Source of the DNA: Arthrobacter hankyongi
GTDB taxonomy: Bacteria; Actinomycetota; Actinomycetes; Actinomycetales; Micrococcaceae
Length of the DNA: 64,000 nucleotides
Assembly (NCBI RefSeq): GCF_022012395.1
Contig: NZ_JAKLTQ010000014.1
Span: 62,001 to 126,000 of the forward strand
Reading direction: 5' to 3'
Under the pieces are notes generated by a model. That model had not been told where the DNA came from. It made no database searches and saw only the letters and a list, made by a program, of their open reading frames with translations. The translations under genes and the position numbers were made by a program. Shown here in pieces: positions 52,004 through 61,121 of the stretch (positions are counted from its first letter, which is position 1; each line of letters begins with the position of its first letter).

Positions 52004-54604
52004 CTACTTGGCCCGGACCACCAGCCCTTCGGCCGGCTCCTCCAGCGTGCCGCTCTCGCGGTCCACCAGCACCGTGTCGCCGTCGGAAATCTCCCCGGAC
52101 AGCAGGCCGCGCGCCAGCCGGTCCCCGATCTCGCGCTGCACCAGCCGCCGCAGCGGGCGGGCGCCGTACGCCGGATCGAAGCCAGTCAGGGCCAGCCATT
52201 CCCGCGTCGCATCCGTGACCTCCAGGGTCAGCCGGCGCTCCCCCAGCCGGGCGGCCAGGGCCTGTACCTGCAGGTCCACGATCCGGGTCAGGTCCTCCAG
52301 GCTCAGCGGGTCGAACATGATGACCTCGTCCAGCCGGTTGAGGAACTCGGGCTTGAAACTGGAGTTCACCACTGCCATCACCGCATCCCGCTTCTGCTGG
52401 TCGGTCAGCGTCTGGTCGACCAGGTACTGGCTGCCCAGGTTGGAGGTGAGCACCAGGATCACGTTGCGGAAGTCCACCGTGCGCCCCTGGCCGTCCGTGA
52501 GCCGCCCATCGTCGAGCACCTGCAGCAGGATGTCGAAGACCTCGGGATGGGCCTTCTCGACCTCGTCCAGCAGGATCACCGAATAGGGCCGGCGGCGGAC
52601 CGCCTCGGTCAGCTGGCCGCCTTCCTCGTAGCCGACGTAGCCCGGAGGGGCGCCGACCAGGCGGGAGACCGAGTGCTTCTCGGAATACTCGCTCATGTCG
52701 ATGCGCACCATCGAGCGTTCGTCGTCGAACAGGAAGTCCGCCAGCGCCTTCGCCAGCTCCGTCTTGCCCACGCCGGTCGGACCCAGGAAAAGGAACGAGC
52801 CGGTGGGCCGGTTCGGATCGCTGATCCCCGCGCGGGCACGGCGGACCGCGTCCGAGACGGCAGCCACGGCCTTCTGCTGGCCGATCAGCCGGGACCCGAT
52901 GGCCTGCTCCATGTGCAGCAGCTTCTGCGACTCGCCCTGCAGCATGCGCCCGGCCGGAATGCCGGTCCAGGCCGAGACGACCTCGGCGATGTCGTCGGCG
53001 GTCACATCCTCCGCCACCATCAGGTCCTTCTTGCCATCCTGCGATTCGGCGGCCTGGGCCTCATCCAGTTCGTGCTGCAGGCTCGGAATTTCCCCGTACA
53101 GGATCCGGGAGGCCTCGGCCAGGTCGCCATCGCGCTGGGCCTTGTCCGCCAGGCTGCGCAGCTCGTCCAGCTTGGCCCGTAGCTCGCCCACACGGTTCAG
53201 CCCGGCCTTCTCGGCCTCCCAGCGGGCGTTCAGCGCCGCCAGCTGTTCCTTCTTGTCCGCCATGTCCGCCCGCAGTGCCTCCAGCCGCTCGCGCGACGCC
53301 TCGTCGGCCTCGCCCTTGAGCGCCATTTCCTCCATCGTGAGCCGGTCCACGGAACGGCGCAGCTGGTCGATTTCCTCCGGCGCGGAGTCGATCTCCATCC
53401 GCAGCCGGGAGGCGGCCTCGTCCACCAGGTCGATGGCCTTGTCCGGCAGCTGGCGTCCGGTGATGTACCGGTTGGACAGCGTCGCCGCGGCCACCAGCGC
53501 CGAGTCGGCAATGGAGACCTTGTGATGGGCCTCGTAGCGCTCCTTTAGGCCGCGCAGGATGCCGATCGTGTCCTCCACGCTCGGCTCGCCTACGAAGACC
53601 TGCTGGAAACGGCGCTCCAGCGCGGGGTCCTTCTCGATGTTCTCGCGGTATTCGTCCAGCGTGGTGGCACCGATCATGCGCAGCTCGCCGCGGGCCAGCA
53701 TGGGCTTGAGCATGTTGCCCGCGTCCATGGAACCCTCCGCGGCCCCGGCTCCGACCACGGTGTGCAGTTCGTCAATGAAGGTGACGATCTGGCCGTCGGA
53801 ATTCTTGATCTCCTCGAGGACCGCCTTGAGCCGTTCCTCGAACTCGCCGCGGTACTTGGCACCGGCCACCATGGAACCCAGGTCCAGGCTGATCAGGGTC
53901 TTGCCGCGCAGGGATTCGGGCACATCCCCGGCCACGATGCGCTGGGCCAGTCCTTCGACAACGGCGGTCTTGCCGACGCCCGGCTCGCCGATCAGCACCG
54001 GGTTGTTCTTGGTCCGGCGGGACAGCACCTGGATCACCCGGCGGATTTCGGCATCACGGCCAATCACCGGGTCCAGCTTGCCCGAGCGCGCGATTTCGGT
54101 CAGGTCGGTGCCGAATTTCTCCAACGCCTGGAAGGTGTTCTCCGGGTCCGCATTGCTCACCTTGCGGTCCCCCCGCACCCCGGGCAGGGCCGCCAGCAGC
54201 GCTTCATGCGAAGCGCCGGCGTCCCGCAGGATGCCACCCACCGGGCCGCTGTCCGCAGACAGTCCCAGCAGCAGGTGTTCGGTGGACACGAAGGAATCCC
54301 CCAGCTTTTCCGCTTCCGCCTGGGCGACGGAGATCACCTTGAGGAAGGCGCGGGAAGACTGAGCCTGCGCCACCGAAGAGCCCGACGACGACGGCAGCGC
54401 CTTGATGGCCGAACTGGCCTGCACGCTCACGGCATCGGGGGCCGCTCCGGCGGCCTTCAGCAGGGCTACCGCCACGCCGTCGCGCTGGTCCATCAGGGCC
54501 TTGAGCAGGTGTGCGGGCTCGATCTGCGGATTGCCTGCCGTCGAGGCGTTCATGGCCGCGGCGGACAGCGCCTCCTGGCTCTTGGTGGTGAATTTGGCGT
54601 CCAA
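52004..54604 (-). CDS. clpB: ATP-dependent chaperone ClpB
   Basis: A hexameric disaggregase working with DnaK (866 residues). The N-domain ([19 protein letters not shown]) is followed by AAA+ module 1 ([22 protein letters not shown]), the coiled-coil middle domain (~residues 410-520), and module 2 ([33 protein letters not shown]). The start is TTG at 54604 with AGGGAG 6 bases upstream. The upstream HAIR box makes it a predicted HspR target; hspR and dnaJ lie at 62.4-63.8 kb. Confidence 0.97.
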   Translation of the reverse strand: MDAKFTTKSQEALSAAAMNASTAGNPQIEPAHLLKALMDQRDGVAVALLKAAGAAPDAVSVQASSAIKALPSSSGSSVAQAQSSRAFLKVISVAQAEAEKLGDSFVSTEHLLLGLSADSGPVGGILRDAGASHEALLAALPGVRGDRKVSNADPENTFQALEKFGTDLTEIARSGKLDPVIGRDAEIRRVIQVLSRRTKNNPVLIGEPGVGKTAVVEGLAQRIVAGDVPESLRGKTLISLDLGSMVAGAKYRGEFEERLKAVLEEIKNSDGQIVTFIDELHTVVGAGAAEGSMDAGNMLKPMLARGELRMIGATTLDEYRENIEKDPALERRFQQVFVGEPSVEDTIGILRGLKERYEAHHKVSIADSALVAAATLSNRYITGRQLPDKAIDLVDEAASRLRMEIDSAPEEIDQLRRSVDRLTMEEMALKGEADEASRERLEALRADMADKKEQLAALNARWEAEKAGLNRVGELRAKLDELRSLADKAQRDGDLAEASRILYGEIPSLQHELDEAQAAESQDGKKDLMVAEDVTADDIAEVVSAWTGIPAGRMLQGESQKLLHMEQAIGSRLIGQQKAVAAVSDAVRRARAGISDPNRPTGSFLFLGPTGVGKTELAKALADFLFDDERSMVRIDMSEYSEKHSVSRLVGAPPGYVGYEEGGQLTEAVRRRPYSVILLDEVEKAHPEVFDILLQVLDDGRLTDGQGRTVDFRNVILVLTSNLGSQYLVDQTLTDQQKRDAVMAVVNSSFKPEFLNRLDEVIMFDPLSLEDLTRIVDLQVQALAARLGERRLTLEVTDATREWLALTGFDPAYGARPLRRLVQREIGDRLARGLLSGEISDGDTVLVDRESGTLEEPAEGLVVRAK

Positions 54605-54651
54605 AGCGAGCTCCCTTCAGGCAGGTGCCTAACAAATTTGAAAGCAATTAA

Positions 54652-54684
54652 CTTGAGTGTAATTGGCTCAGGTTTGGAAGTAAA
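54652..54684 (-). promoter_or_regulatory. HAIR operator and promoter of clpB
   Basis: CTTGAGT-GTAATTG-GCTCAGG (54652-54672) matches the HspR-associated inverted repeat CTTGAGT-N7-ACTCAAG at 12 of 14 arm positions. On the minus strand TTTACT (54679-54684) and TACACT (54656-54661) are 17 bases apart and form a fitting promoter, with the -10 inside the HAIR box. HspR binding would therefore block transcription. Confidence 0.8.
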
Positions 54685-54832
54685 GCTGTTCCCGAACTGC
54701 ATCGCGGTGCTCCTATCCCATCGTGGCACCGCCGGCAGCCGGCGGAAAGCGCCACCGGCGAACGCCAGCGACAAGCCGCCTCCTCCCCCTCGGCAGGCTC
54801 GGGCCGGGACCCTCGGCACTAGCGGCGAACGC

Positions 54833-54901
54833 TAGGCTGGGGGCATGGCATCCCCGATTCCGGCACCCCGGCCGCGGCATGGACCCGGTGCTGCACACTA
54901 A
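54833..54901 (+). promoter_or_regulatory. leaderless start with 18-codon upstream ORF
   Basis: TAGGCT (54833-54838) lies 6 bases before an ATG at 54845 that opens an 18-codon frame (stop 54899-54901). This frame overlaps, in a different register, the start of the following acetyltransferase gene at 54879. It may be a leader peptide or mark a small sequence change at the gene's start. Confidence 0.4.
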
Positions 54902-55406
54902 GCGGCTGGCCCTGCGGCGGCCCGTGCCGGAGGACCTGGACGACATGCTCAGGATCCTCGCCGACCGGCGCAGCACACCGGCCGGATCCGCGGAGGCGCT
55001 GACCTGGCGGGAGGAAGCCGAGGGGATTTTCCAGCGCTGGGACCGGCACTGGGAGCAGCACGACGCAGGCCGTTACACCGTGCGCCTGCGCGGCCGCGAC
55101 CGGGTCATCGGCTTCGCGGGGGTCGGCCGGATCCTGCGGGACGGCAGACCGGTACTGCAGCTTCATTGCCTGCTCGAGCACCGGGCCCGCGGCCGGGGCC
55201 TCGGCCGCGAAGCCGCGGCCGCCGTCGTCGGCCAGGCAAATGAATTCTTCGAATTGCCGCCGATCCTGGCCCGGGTGCACCCGCAGGACCGGGCGGCGGT
55301 CCGCCTGGTCCTGGGGCTGGGATTCGTCCTCGACCCGCAGCAGGGCGCGGAGGAAGCAGCCGGCTATGAGGACGGCTACGTGCTCAACTGGGGCCGACAA
55401 CTCTAG
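54879..55406 (+). CDS. GNAT-family N-acetyltransferase (RimJ-like)
   Basis: A 175-residue acetyltransferase of the RimJ/RimL type. It starts MDPVLHTKRLALRRPVPEDLDDML, the usual 'xTxRLxLRxP' opening, and continues with LLEHRARGRGLGREAAAAVV (acetyl-CoA loop) and PPILARVHPQDRAAVRLVLGLGF. The substrate is unknown. ATG at 54879 is the only start that keeps this N-terminus; the promoter-like TAGGCT is 41 bases upstream and points to a different ATG. Confidence 0.82.
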   Translation: MDPVLHTKRLALRRPVPEDLDDMLRILADRRSTPAGSAEALTWREEAEGIFQRWDRHWEQHDAGRYTVRLRGRDRVIGFAGVGRILRDGRPVLQLHCLLEHRARGRGLGREAAAAVVGQANEFFELPPILARVHPQDRAAVRLVLGLGFVLDPQQGAEEAAGYEDGYVLNWGRQL

Positions 55407-55419
55407 CCGGCCCCTGCGG

Positions 55420-55977
55420 CTAGCTCTTTTCGACCTTGATGGCCGAGACCTCGAACTCGAGGGTGATCTTGTCCGAGACGAGCAGCCCGCCCGAGTCCAG
55501 CGCCGTGTTCCATTTGACGCCGAACTGCTGGCGGTCGATCCGGCGGGTTCCTTCGAAGCCGGCGCGCAGCTGGCCGGACGGATCCCGCTCCACGCCCATA
55601 AACTCGAGGGGCATGCCCACTTCCTGGGTGACGCCGCGGATGGTCAGGTTGCCGTTGACGATGAAGCTGGTGTCCCCCACCTGGTCGATCCGGGTGCTTT
55701 CGAAGGTAATGTACGGAAAATTGGGGGCATCGAAGAAATCATTGGTGCGCAGGTGTTCGTCGCGCTGGGCATTGCGGGTATCGATGCTGGCAACCTTGAT
55801 TTTCACGCTGACCTTCGAATTCGAGGGTTCCTCCACGTCAACGTAGGCGATCCCCTCGATATCGTTGAAGGCCCCACGGACCTTGGTCACCATCGCGTGG
55901 CGGGTGGAAAAGCCAATGCGCGTGTGAGTCGGGTCGAAACGCCATTCCCCTGATAGGTCCGGTGAAAGTTCCAGCAT
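55420..55977 (-). CDS. YceI family protein
   Basis: A 185-residue lipocalin-like beta-barrel that binds isoprenoid-type lipids in known structures. Typical stretches are GEWRFDPTHTRIGFSTRHAMVTKVRGAF, RDEHLRTNDFFDAPNFPYITFES, and GNLTIRGVTQEVGMPLEF. No signal peptide is present, so it is cytoplasmic. ATG at 55977 has AGGAGG 7 bases upstream. It is divergent from the PPOX gene, with a CATAGCT-GGTG-AGCTATG dyad (56053-56070) between them. Confidence 0.9.
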   Translation of the reverse strand: MLELSPDLSGEWRFDPTHTRIGFSTRHAMVTKVRGAFNDIEGIAYVDVEEPSNSKVSVKIKVASIDTRNAQRDEHLRTNDFFDAPNFPYITFESTRIDQVGDTSFIVNGNLTIRGVTQEVGMPLEFMGVERDPSGQLRAGFEGTRRIDRQQFGVKWNTALDSGGLLVSDKITLEFEVSAIKVEKS

Positions 55978-56052
55978 GGAGACAGCCTCCTGGATTAAGG
56001 GCCAGTTGCCACCTGCAAAACAGCAGCGGACGTCAACCTGGCCCGGCGACTA

Positions 56053-56070
56053 CATAGCTGGTGAGCTATG
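56053..56070. promoter_or_regulatory. 18-bp dyad between YceI and PPOX genes
   Basis: CATAGCT and AGCTATG form a perfect 7-bp inverted repeat with a 4-base centre, about 80 bases from the YceI start. It looks like an operator; the regulator is unknown. Confidence 0.4.
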
Positions 56071-56188
56071 AGGGTTATTCCAGCACAATCCTAGTCACAT
56101 TTCACCGGCGCGACGCCGAAATTCTCCCGCACGGCCGCAGGGACGGCCGCACCTACCCTTGCACGGGGGCGCTCAATACACTAGGCCT

Positions 56189-56659
56189 ATGGACGAGCGC
56201 GACGATGCCCCGAACATCGAGATCCTTTCCGCCAGCCAGTGCTGGGAAATCTGCCGCGATGCCGAATTCGGCCGCCTGGCGGTGATTGTCGGCGGCCATC
56301 CGGAGCTCTTTCCGATCAATTACGTGGTGGATCACGGCACGGTGGTGTTCCGCACCGCGCCAGGCACCAAGCTCGATGCCGCCCTCGCCGGGGCCCCGGT
56401 CGCGTTCGAGGTGGACGGCTTCGATCCCTCCAGCGCCACGGCCTGGAGCGTGGTGGTCAAGGCCAGTGCGGAGCGGATGACCAGCATCGAAGACGTTCTC
56501 GCCTCGGCCCTGCTCCCGCTCTTTCCGTGGCAGCGCGGCGAAAAGGACAACTTCGTGCGGCTTGTACCCGGGGAAATCACCGGACGGCGGTTCCCCATCG
56601 AACCCACGGCACGCCGCCGGCTGGGGCTGGGCGACATACGCCGCTTCCAGATCGAATAG
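56189..56659 (+). CDS. pyridoxamine 5'-phosphate oxidase family protein
   Basis: A 156-residue flavin/F420-binding split-barrel protein. The pattern ILSASQCWEICRDAEFGRLAVIVGGHPELFPINYVVDHGTVVFRTAPGTKL is that of the HugZ/PPOX-like small proteins of actinobacteria; the cofactor cannot be decided from sequence alone. ATG at 56189 has TACACT 6 bases upstream, fitting leaderless initiation. It converges on yccF with 7 bases between stops. Confidence 0.85.
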   Translation: MDERDDAPNIEILSASQCWEICRDAEFGRLAVIVGGHPELFPINYVVDHGTVVFRTAPGTKLDAALAGAPVAFEVDGFDPSSATAWSVVVKASAERMTSIEDVLASALLPLFPWQRGEKDNFVRLVPGEITGRRFPIEPTARRRLGLGDIRRFQIE

Positions 56660-56666
56660 CCGGAGC

Positions 56667-57092
56667 TCAGCGCACCAGCCGCGGACCGTACTGGCGGCCG
56701 TATACCGAGTATGCCTGGTCCGAAGGCACAATCACCTTGCCCAGCGGGGTCAGCGAAATCGGAATCATCTTCAGGTTGGCGATGGCCAGCGGAATCCCGA
56801 TGATCGTCATGGCCTGGGCGATGGCCGTCAGGACATGGCCGATGGCGATCCAGATCCCGGCCACCAGCAGCCAGATGATATTGCCCAGCGTGGACATCAG
56901 GTAGGTGCGGCCGCCGCGGTCCACCACGGTCCGGCCGAACGGCCACAGCGCGTAGCCGGCGATCCGGAACGAGGCGATGCCAAAGGGAATGGTGACAATC
57001 AGCAGGCAGCAGACCACGCCCGCCAGGAAGTAGCCCAGCGCCAGCCAGATGCCGCCGAACAGGAGCCAGATAACGTTCAGGATCGTCTTCAT
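56667..57092 (-). CDS. YccF domain-containing inner membrane protein
   Basis: A 141-residue membrane protein with two YccF repeats: NVIWLLFGGIWLALGYFLAGVVCC / PFGIASFRIAGYALWPFGRTVV and NIIWLLVAGIWIAIGHVLTAIAQ / IGIPLAIANLKMIPISLTPLGKVIV. The internal symmetry is clear. Function is unknown. ATG at 57092 (MKTILN) is the usual beginning, with CAGAAT 7 bases upstream; an ATG at 57101 would add three residues. Confidence 0.88.
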   Translation of the reverse strand: MKTILNVIWLLFGGIWLALGYFLAGVVCCLLIVTIPFGIASFRIAGYALWPFGRTVVDRGGRTYLMSTLGNIIWLLVAGIWIAIGHVLTAIAQAMTIIGIPLAIANLKMIPISLTPLGKVIVPSDQAYSVYGRQYGPRLVR

Positions 57093-57162
57093 ACCCGACA
57101 TTCTGGCCCCTCGTGCGGCACCGCGCCATCAGGGGTGTCCCGGACCCGGCCCCGGAAATGGC

Positions 57163-57198
57163 GAACCCGCCCGGGAGCTCTGCTCCGCGGGCGGGTTC
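57163..57198 (-). terminator. hairpin after the DEAD-box helicase gene
   Basis: GAACCCGCCCG-GGAGC (57163-57178) pairs with GCTCC-G-CGGGCGGGTTC (57182-57198): 16 bp with a one-base bulge and 3-base loop. It stands 8 bases after the helicase stop. Confidence 0.7.
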
Positions 57199-57205
57199 CG
57201 GGACG

Positions 57206-58786
57206 TCAGCGGGCGCGGCGAGCGTTGCTGGCCGGCGCACCGGCCCGGCGGTTTCCGCGGCGCGGGGAGGACGACGGCGCCGCCGTCCCCCGCTGTTCGT
57301 TCCGGCCGCCCTGCGGCTGGGCCTGTCCGGCGGCACGCTGGGTCGAACCCGCTGCACGCTGGCCGGTGGCCGGACGGCGGCCGGCCTCGGCAGCCGGACG
57401 GCCGGTACGCCCGGCACCGGCGGACCGGGCCGGAGCCTGTTCCGTGCGGCCGGAGGCGCCGCGCGGAGCCTGCTGCCGGCCGGTGCTGCGGGCGGCCCGC
57501 TTGCGCTGGGCGTTGGCACCGGTGGACTTGCCCTGTCCGTGGTTCACGGCCCGGCGGCTGGCCTCGGCGGCGGCTTTGCGCTGCTGCGGGTCCACCTTGG
57601 CCGCGATATCGCCGACCAGCCGGGCCACCAGCGCCGAACCGGGCGACACCGTCTCGAAGGCCACTTCGACACCGGCGGACTTCATCATCTTGCCCACTTC
57701 CAGCTTCTGCTCCGGCACGGCGACCGTCACCACGGTGCCTTCGGAACCGGCCCGGGCGGTGCGGCCGGAGCGGTGCAGGTAGGCCTTGTGCTCCGTAGGC
57801 GGATCCACGTGGACCACCAGCTCCACCTCGTCCACGTGGACGCCGCGCGCGGCAACGTCGGTGGCCACCAGGACCCGGACCTCGCCGGACGCGAATTCGG
57901 CCAGGTTGCGGTCGCGGGCGTTCTGCGAGAGGTTGCCGTGCAGATCCACCGCCGGGATGCCGGCGTCGGTCAGGGTCTTGGCCAGCTTGCGCGCGTGGTG
58001 CTTGGTACGGGTGAAGAGCACCCGGCGGCCCTGCCCGGAGGCCAGGGTCTGGACCAACTGCCGCTTCACGGTCTGGTCCGCCACAACGAGCACATGGTGT
58101 TCCATCGTGGTGACTGCCGCCTGCGGATCATCCACCGAGTGGGTCAGCGGGTTGGCGAGGAAGCGCTTGACCAGCTTGTCCACGCCATTGTCCAAGGTGG
58201 CCGAAAAGAGCATCCGCTGTCCCTGCACCGGGGTCGCGGCCAGCAGCCGCTGGACCACCGGGAGGAAACCCAGGTCGGCCATGTGGTCGGCCTCGTCCAG
58301 CACAGTGATCTCCACCGACTCGAGGGTGAGGATCTTTTGCCGCATCAGGTCTTCGAGCCGGCCGGGGCAGGCCACGACGATGTCGACGCCGGCACGCAGG
58401 GCCTTTTCCTGGCGCTGTTGGGACACGCCGCCATAGATCACGGTGGTGTTCAGGCCGAGTTCGCCGGCCAGGGGTTCGATGGTGGCATTGATCTGGGTGG
58501 CCAGCTCGCGGGTGGGGGCCAGCACCAGGCCGAGCGGCCGGCCAGGCCGGCGGCGGTAGGCCGCTTCCTGCTCGGCCAGCCGGGAGACCAGCGGCAGCGC
58601 AAACGCCAGGGTCTTGCCTGAGCCGGTGCGGCCCCGGCCGAGGACGTCGCGCCCGGCAAGGGTGTCCGGCAGGGTTTCGACCTGGATGGGGAACGGTTCG
58701 GTAATGCCGTTGGCGGCCAGCGAGGCAACGAGCGGCTTGGCGACGCCGAGGTCCTTGAAAGAGCGCACGGCAGTAGAAGTAGTCAT
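57206..58786 (-). CDS. DEAD-box RNA helicase
   Basis: A 526-residue RNA helicase: Q motif FKDLGVAKPLVASLAANGITEPFPIQ, Walker A GRTGSGKT, VLDEADHM, FSATLDN, and HRSGRTARAG. The C-terminal ~130 residues are a disordered, Arg/Ala/Gln-rich basic tail, usual in actinobacterial RhlE/DeaD proteins and likely to bind RNA. ATG at 58786 has AGGA close upstream. A likely -10 TAGAAT on the minus strand (58990-58995) implies a leader of ~200 bases, as expected for a cold-shock-regulated helicase. Confidence 0.92.
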   Translation of the reverse strand: MTTSTAVRSFKDLGVAKPLVASLAANGITEPFPIQVETLPDTLAGRDVLGRGRTGSGKTLAFALPLVSRLAEQEAAYRRRPGRPLGLVLAPTRELATQINATIEPLAGELGLNTTVIYGGVSQQRQEKALRAGVDIVVACPGRLEDLMRQKILTLESVEITVLDEADHMADLGFLPVVQRLLAATPVQGQRMLFSATLDNGVDKLVKRFLANPLTHSVDDPQAAVTTMEHHVLVVADQTVKRQLVQTLASGQGRRVLFTRTKHHARKLAKTLTDAGIPAVDLHGNLSQNARDRNLAEFASGEVRVLVATDVAARGVHVDEVELVVHVDPPTEHKAYLHRSGRTARAGSEGTVVTVAVPEQKLEVGKMMKSAGVEVAFETVSPGSALVARLVGDIAAKVDPQQRKAAAEASRRAVNHGQGKSTGANAQRKRAARSTGRQQAPRGASGRTEQAPARSAGAGRTGRPAAEAGRRPATGQRAAGSTQRAAGQAQPQGGRNEQRGTAAPSSSPRRGNRRAGAPASNARRAR

Positions 58787-58995
58787 AATTCCTGGAAGGT
58801 ACTTTCGGTCAGTGGCCCCGGCACCGGTATGGACCAGGGGGTCGCCGAAGAAAAGCCAGACAGCGTCAACCGCAAGGTTCCGGGCGGCACTCAGGTGCGG
58901 TCTCCGGAGCTGCGGGAGAAGATTGCATGCGTTCATCGACGCAGGGAACACCGGCGGCACGGTGCCACGATGGTGTTCCAAGTAAACCAATTCTA
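58787..58995 (-). promoter_or_regulatory. long 5' leader of the DEAD-box helicase gene
   Basis: About 200 bases without a gene lie between the helicase ATG and a TAGAAT hexamer (58990-58995, minus strand). No conserved riboswitch was recognised. It ends 55 bases before the divergent trmB ATG. Confidence 0.4.
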
Positions 58996-59049
58996 CCAGT
59001 AGCGGCCGTCCGCCCTGCCCACGGGCCCTGTGCGGCTAGGCTGGAAGGG

Positions 59050-59961
59050 ATGACCGACTTGTCCAGCACCCCCGAGCTTCCGCCCACCGAACAGCCCGCC
59101 GCCGAGCCGGCGGCAGCGCCCCGCGGCCAGCCGTTCAGCTTTGTCCGCCGCGGCTCCCGGCTGCAGGGCCGGCGGCAGCAGGCCTGGGACCTGTATGCCG
59201 GCGAATTCGTGGTGGATGTCCCCCGCCGTGAGTCGGACACCTCGGTGGATCCGGACTATGTCTTCGATCCCGTTGCCGCTTTTGGACGTGAGGCGCCGCT
59301 CGTCGTCGAAATCGGTTCCGGACTCGGCGAGGCAGTCTGCCACGCCGCCGTGGAGCATCCCGGCTGGAACTTCCTGGCGGTGGAGGTCTACCGGCCCGGA
59401 CTGGCGCAAACGCTGCTGAGGATCGGCCAAAACCATCTGGACAATGTGAGGGTGGTGCAGGCCAACGCCCCCGAGGTGCTGGCCACCATGCTGGCCCCCG
59501 GGTCCGTGGCGGAGCTTTGGGTCTTCTTCCCCGACCCCTGGCACAAGACCCGGCATATCAAGCGCCGCCTGGTCCAGGACAGCTTTGCCGACGCCGCCGC
59601 CAGGGTCCTGCGGCCGGGGGGCCTGTGGCGGCTCGCCACCGACTGGTCTTCCTACGCCATCCAGATGCGCGATGTAGGCCAGGCCTCCGCAGACTTCGTG
59701 AACGTGCATGATGGTGAACGCACCGGGCCGGACAGTCCGCTGACCCGGGTGTGGGCCAGCGGCGTCGAACAGGTGGTGGGCGGCGCCCCGGTGCGCGAAG
59801 GCAGGGTTCCGGTCAGCACCGGAAATGCCAGCGAAGGCGAGGGACTGGACACCGCCGGCGGCTGGGCGCCGCGCTTCGAGGGCCGCGCCCTGACCAGCTT
59901 CGAGCAGAAGGCGCACAAGGCGGGCCGGATGATCTTCGACCTCACGTTCAGGCGCCGGTAG
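59050..59961 (+). CDS. trmB: tRNA (guanine-N7-)-methyltransferase
   Basis: Methylates G46 in the variable loop of tRNAs (303 residues). Motif I is VVEIGSGLGEAVCHAA, LAVEVYRPG follows, and the family signature VFFPDPWHKTRHIKRRL is complete. An N-terminal Pro/Glu-rich extension (~45 residues) and an insertion near residues 225-275 make it longer than the E. coli enzyme (239). ATG at 59050 is preceded by TAGGCT 7 bases upstream: a leaderless start, although GGAAGGG also lies there. Confidence 0.94.
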   Translation: MTDLSSTPELPPTEQPAAEPAAAPRGQPFSFVRRGSRLQGRRQQAWDLYAGEFVVDVPRRESDTSVDPDYVFDPVAAFGREAPLVVEIGSGLGEAVCHAAVEHPGWNFLAVEVYRPGLAQTLLRIGQNHLDNVRVVQANAPEVLATMLAPGSVAELWVFFPDPWHKTRHIKRRLVQDSFADAAARVLRPGGLWRLATDWSSYAIQMRDVGQASADFVNVHDGERTGPDSPLTRVWASGVEQVVGGAPVREGRVPVSTGNASEGEGLDTAGGWAPRFEGRALTSFEQKAHKAGRMIFDLTFRRR

Positions 59962-59973
59962 CGCCACCGGCGC

Positions 59974-60633
59974 TCAGTCGTGCATATAGACGGCAGCCAC
60001 CGGGATGTCGCGCGCGTTGCGGATCTCCACACAGGTGATGTCGTCGGGCATCGTCGCCGTCGATGCCACGAGCCTGGCCTTCCCCGTCGGCGTCGCCTGC
60101 CAGGTGGCCACCTGCCAGTCGACACCGGTACGGTCGGTCAGCCACAGGGAGAGCACACCCTCGGCCGGCAAATGCGCGCCGTCCACCGCCAGTTCCGTGC
60201 CCCACGCCCGGTGGACCAGGTCGAGTTCCACCTGCAGCCCGGAGGACGCCGTCATATTGTAGGTCTCCATGTCCTGCTTCGGACGCAGCACCAACGGGCC
60301 GGCGACGGCGCCGATGACCAGGCAGGCCGCAGCGACACCGGCCACCACAGCCGCCATCCGCCACCGCATGTGCCGGCGCCGCCGGGCCAGTTCGGCCAGC
60401 AGCCGCTGCCCTGCCTGCTGCGTCTGTTCGGGGGCAGGCACCGCCAGCGCCATCGCGTCCTGAACCGGCAGGGCCCTCAGCGCGTCCGGCAGGGACTGCA
60501 GGCCCGCCAGCTCCTCCCGGCACAGCGGGCAGCCGGCCAGGTGCTGCTCCAGCAAGGCACGCTCGCCAGGCTCAATGCCGCCGAGGACGTACACCCCGAG
60601 CAACTGGCGCAGGTCCTCGTGGCCCTCCGTCAC
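59974..60633 (-). CDS. anti-sigma factor with zf-HC2 domain
   Basis: A 219-residue membrane anti-sigma factor. The zinc-binding motif is H-x3-C-x2-C in EQHLAGCPLCREE, near residues 30-40. One membrane helix (MAAVVAGVAAACLVIGAVAG, ~residues 92-112) follows, and the outer ~105 residues resemble an RskA-type sensor domain (GTELAVDGAHLPAEGVLSLWL). GTG at 60633 overlaps the sigma factor stop (GTGA), the usual pairing. The signal it senses is unknown. Confidence 0.88.
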   Translation of the reverse strand: MTEGHEDLRQLLGVYVLGGIEPGERALLEQHLAGCPLCREELAGLQSLPDALRALPVQDAMALAVPAPEQTQQAGQRLLAELARRRRHMRWRMAAVVAGVAAACLVIGAVAGPLVLRPKQDMETYNMTASSGLQVELDLVHRAWGTELAVDGAHLPAEGVLSLWLTDRTGVDWQVATWQATPTGKARLVASTATMPDDITCVEIRNARDIPVAAVYMHD

Positions 60634-61121
60634 GGTTCGACTCCCATCTCGTCCAGCACGGCCCGCAGTGCCCTCACGGCATAGAAGGCACGGGACTTCA
60701 CCGTGCCCAGCGGGATCTTCAAGGCTTTGGCCGCATCCGCGGCGGTGAGACGCTGGTAGTACAGGGCCAGGATGACGTTGCGGTGCTCCGGGCTGAGCCG
60801 CCGCAGTGCTTCCTCCATCAGAACCCGCAGCAGCAACTGGTCCACCTGGTCCGCCGCGGCCAGCTCCTCCTCCGGCTCGCCGCTTTCCTTCACCCGTCTG
60901 GAGCGCCGGCGGTATTCATCGATGATCACGTGCCGGGCCGTCTGGTAGAGGTAGCCGCGCAGGTTCTCGGGATCCGCGCCGCGCCGCCACACCCGCAGGA
61001 TCGTTTCCTGCACCACGTCCTCGGCCTGGTCCGGATTCGACATGGCTGCCAGCACAAACCGCCGCAGGGCCACCGCATGATCACGGTACAACTGCGTGAC
61101 GGCTTCATCCTCCATGGGCAT
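60630..61121 (-). CDS. ECF sigma factor
   Basis: A 163-residue extracytoplasmic-function sigma factor. Region 2 is LYRDHAVALRRFVLAAMSNPDQAEDVVQETILRVWRR with the RGYLYQTARHVIIDEYRRRSRR strand, and region 4 is RRLSPEHRNVILALYYQRLTAADAAKALKIPLGTVKSRAFYAVRALR. Its closest type is SigK/SigL-like. ATG at 61121 has AGGAGG 6 bases upstream. It is held by the anti-sigma factor encoded directly downstream. The divergent lipoprotein may be a target gene. Confidence 0.92.
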   Translation of the reverse strand: MPMEDEAVTQLYRDHAVALRRFVLAAMSNPDQAEDVVQETILRVWRRGADPENLRGYLYQTARHVIIDEYRRRSRRVKESGEPEEELAAADQVDQLLLRVLMEEALRRLSPEHRNVILALYYQRLTAADAAKALKIPLGTVKSRAFYAVRALRAVLDEMGVEP

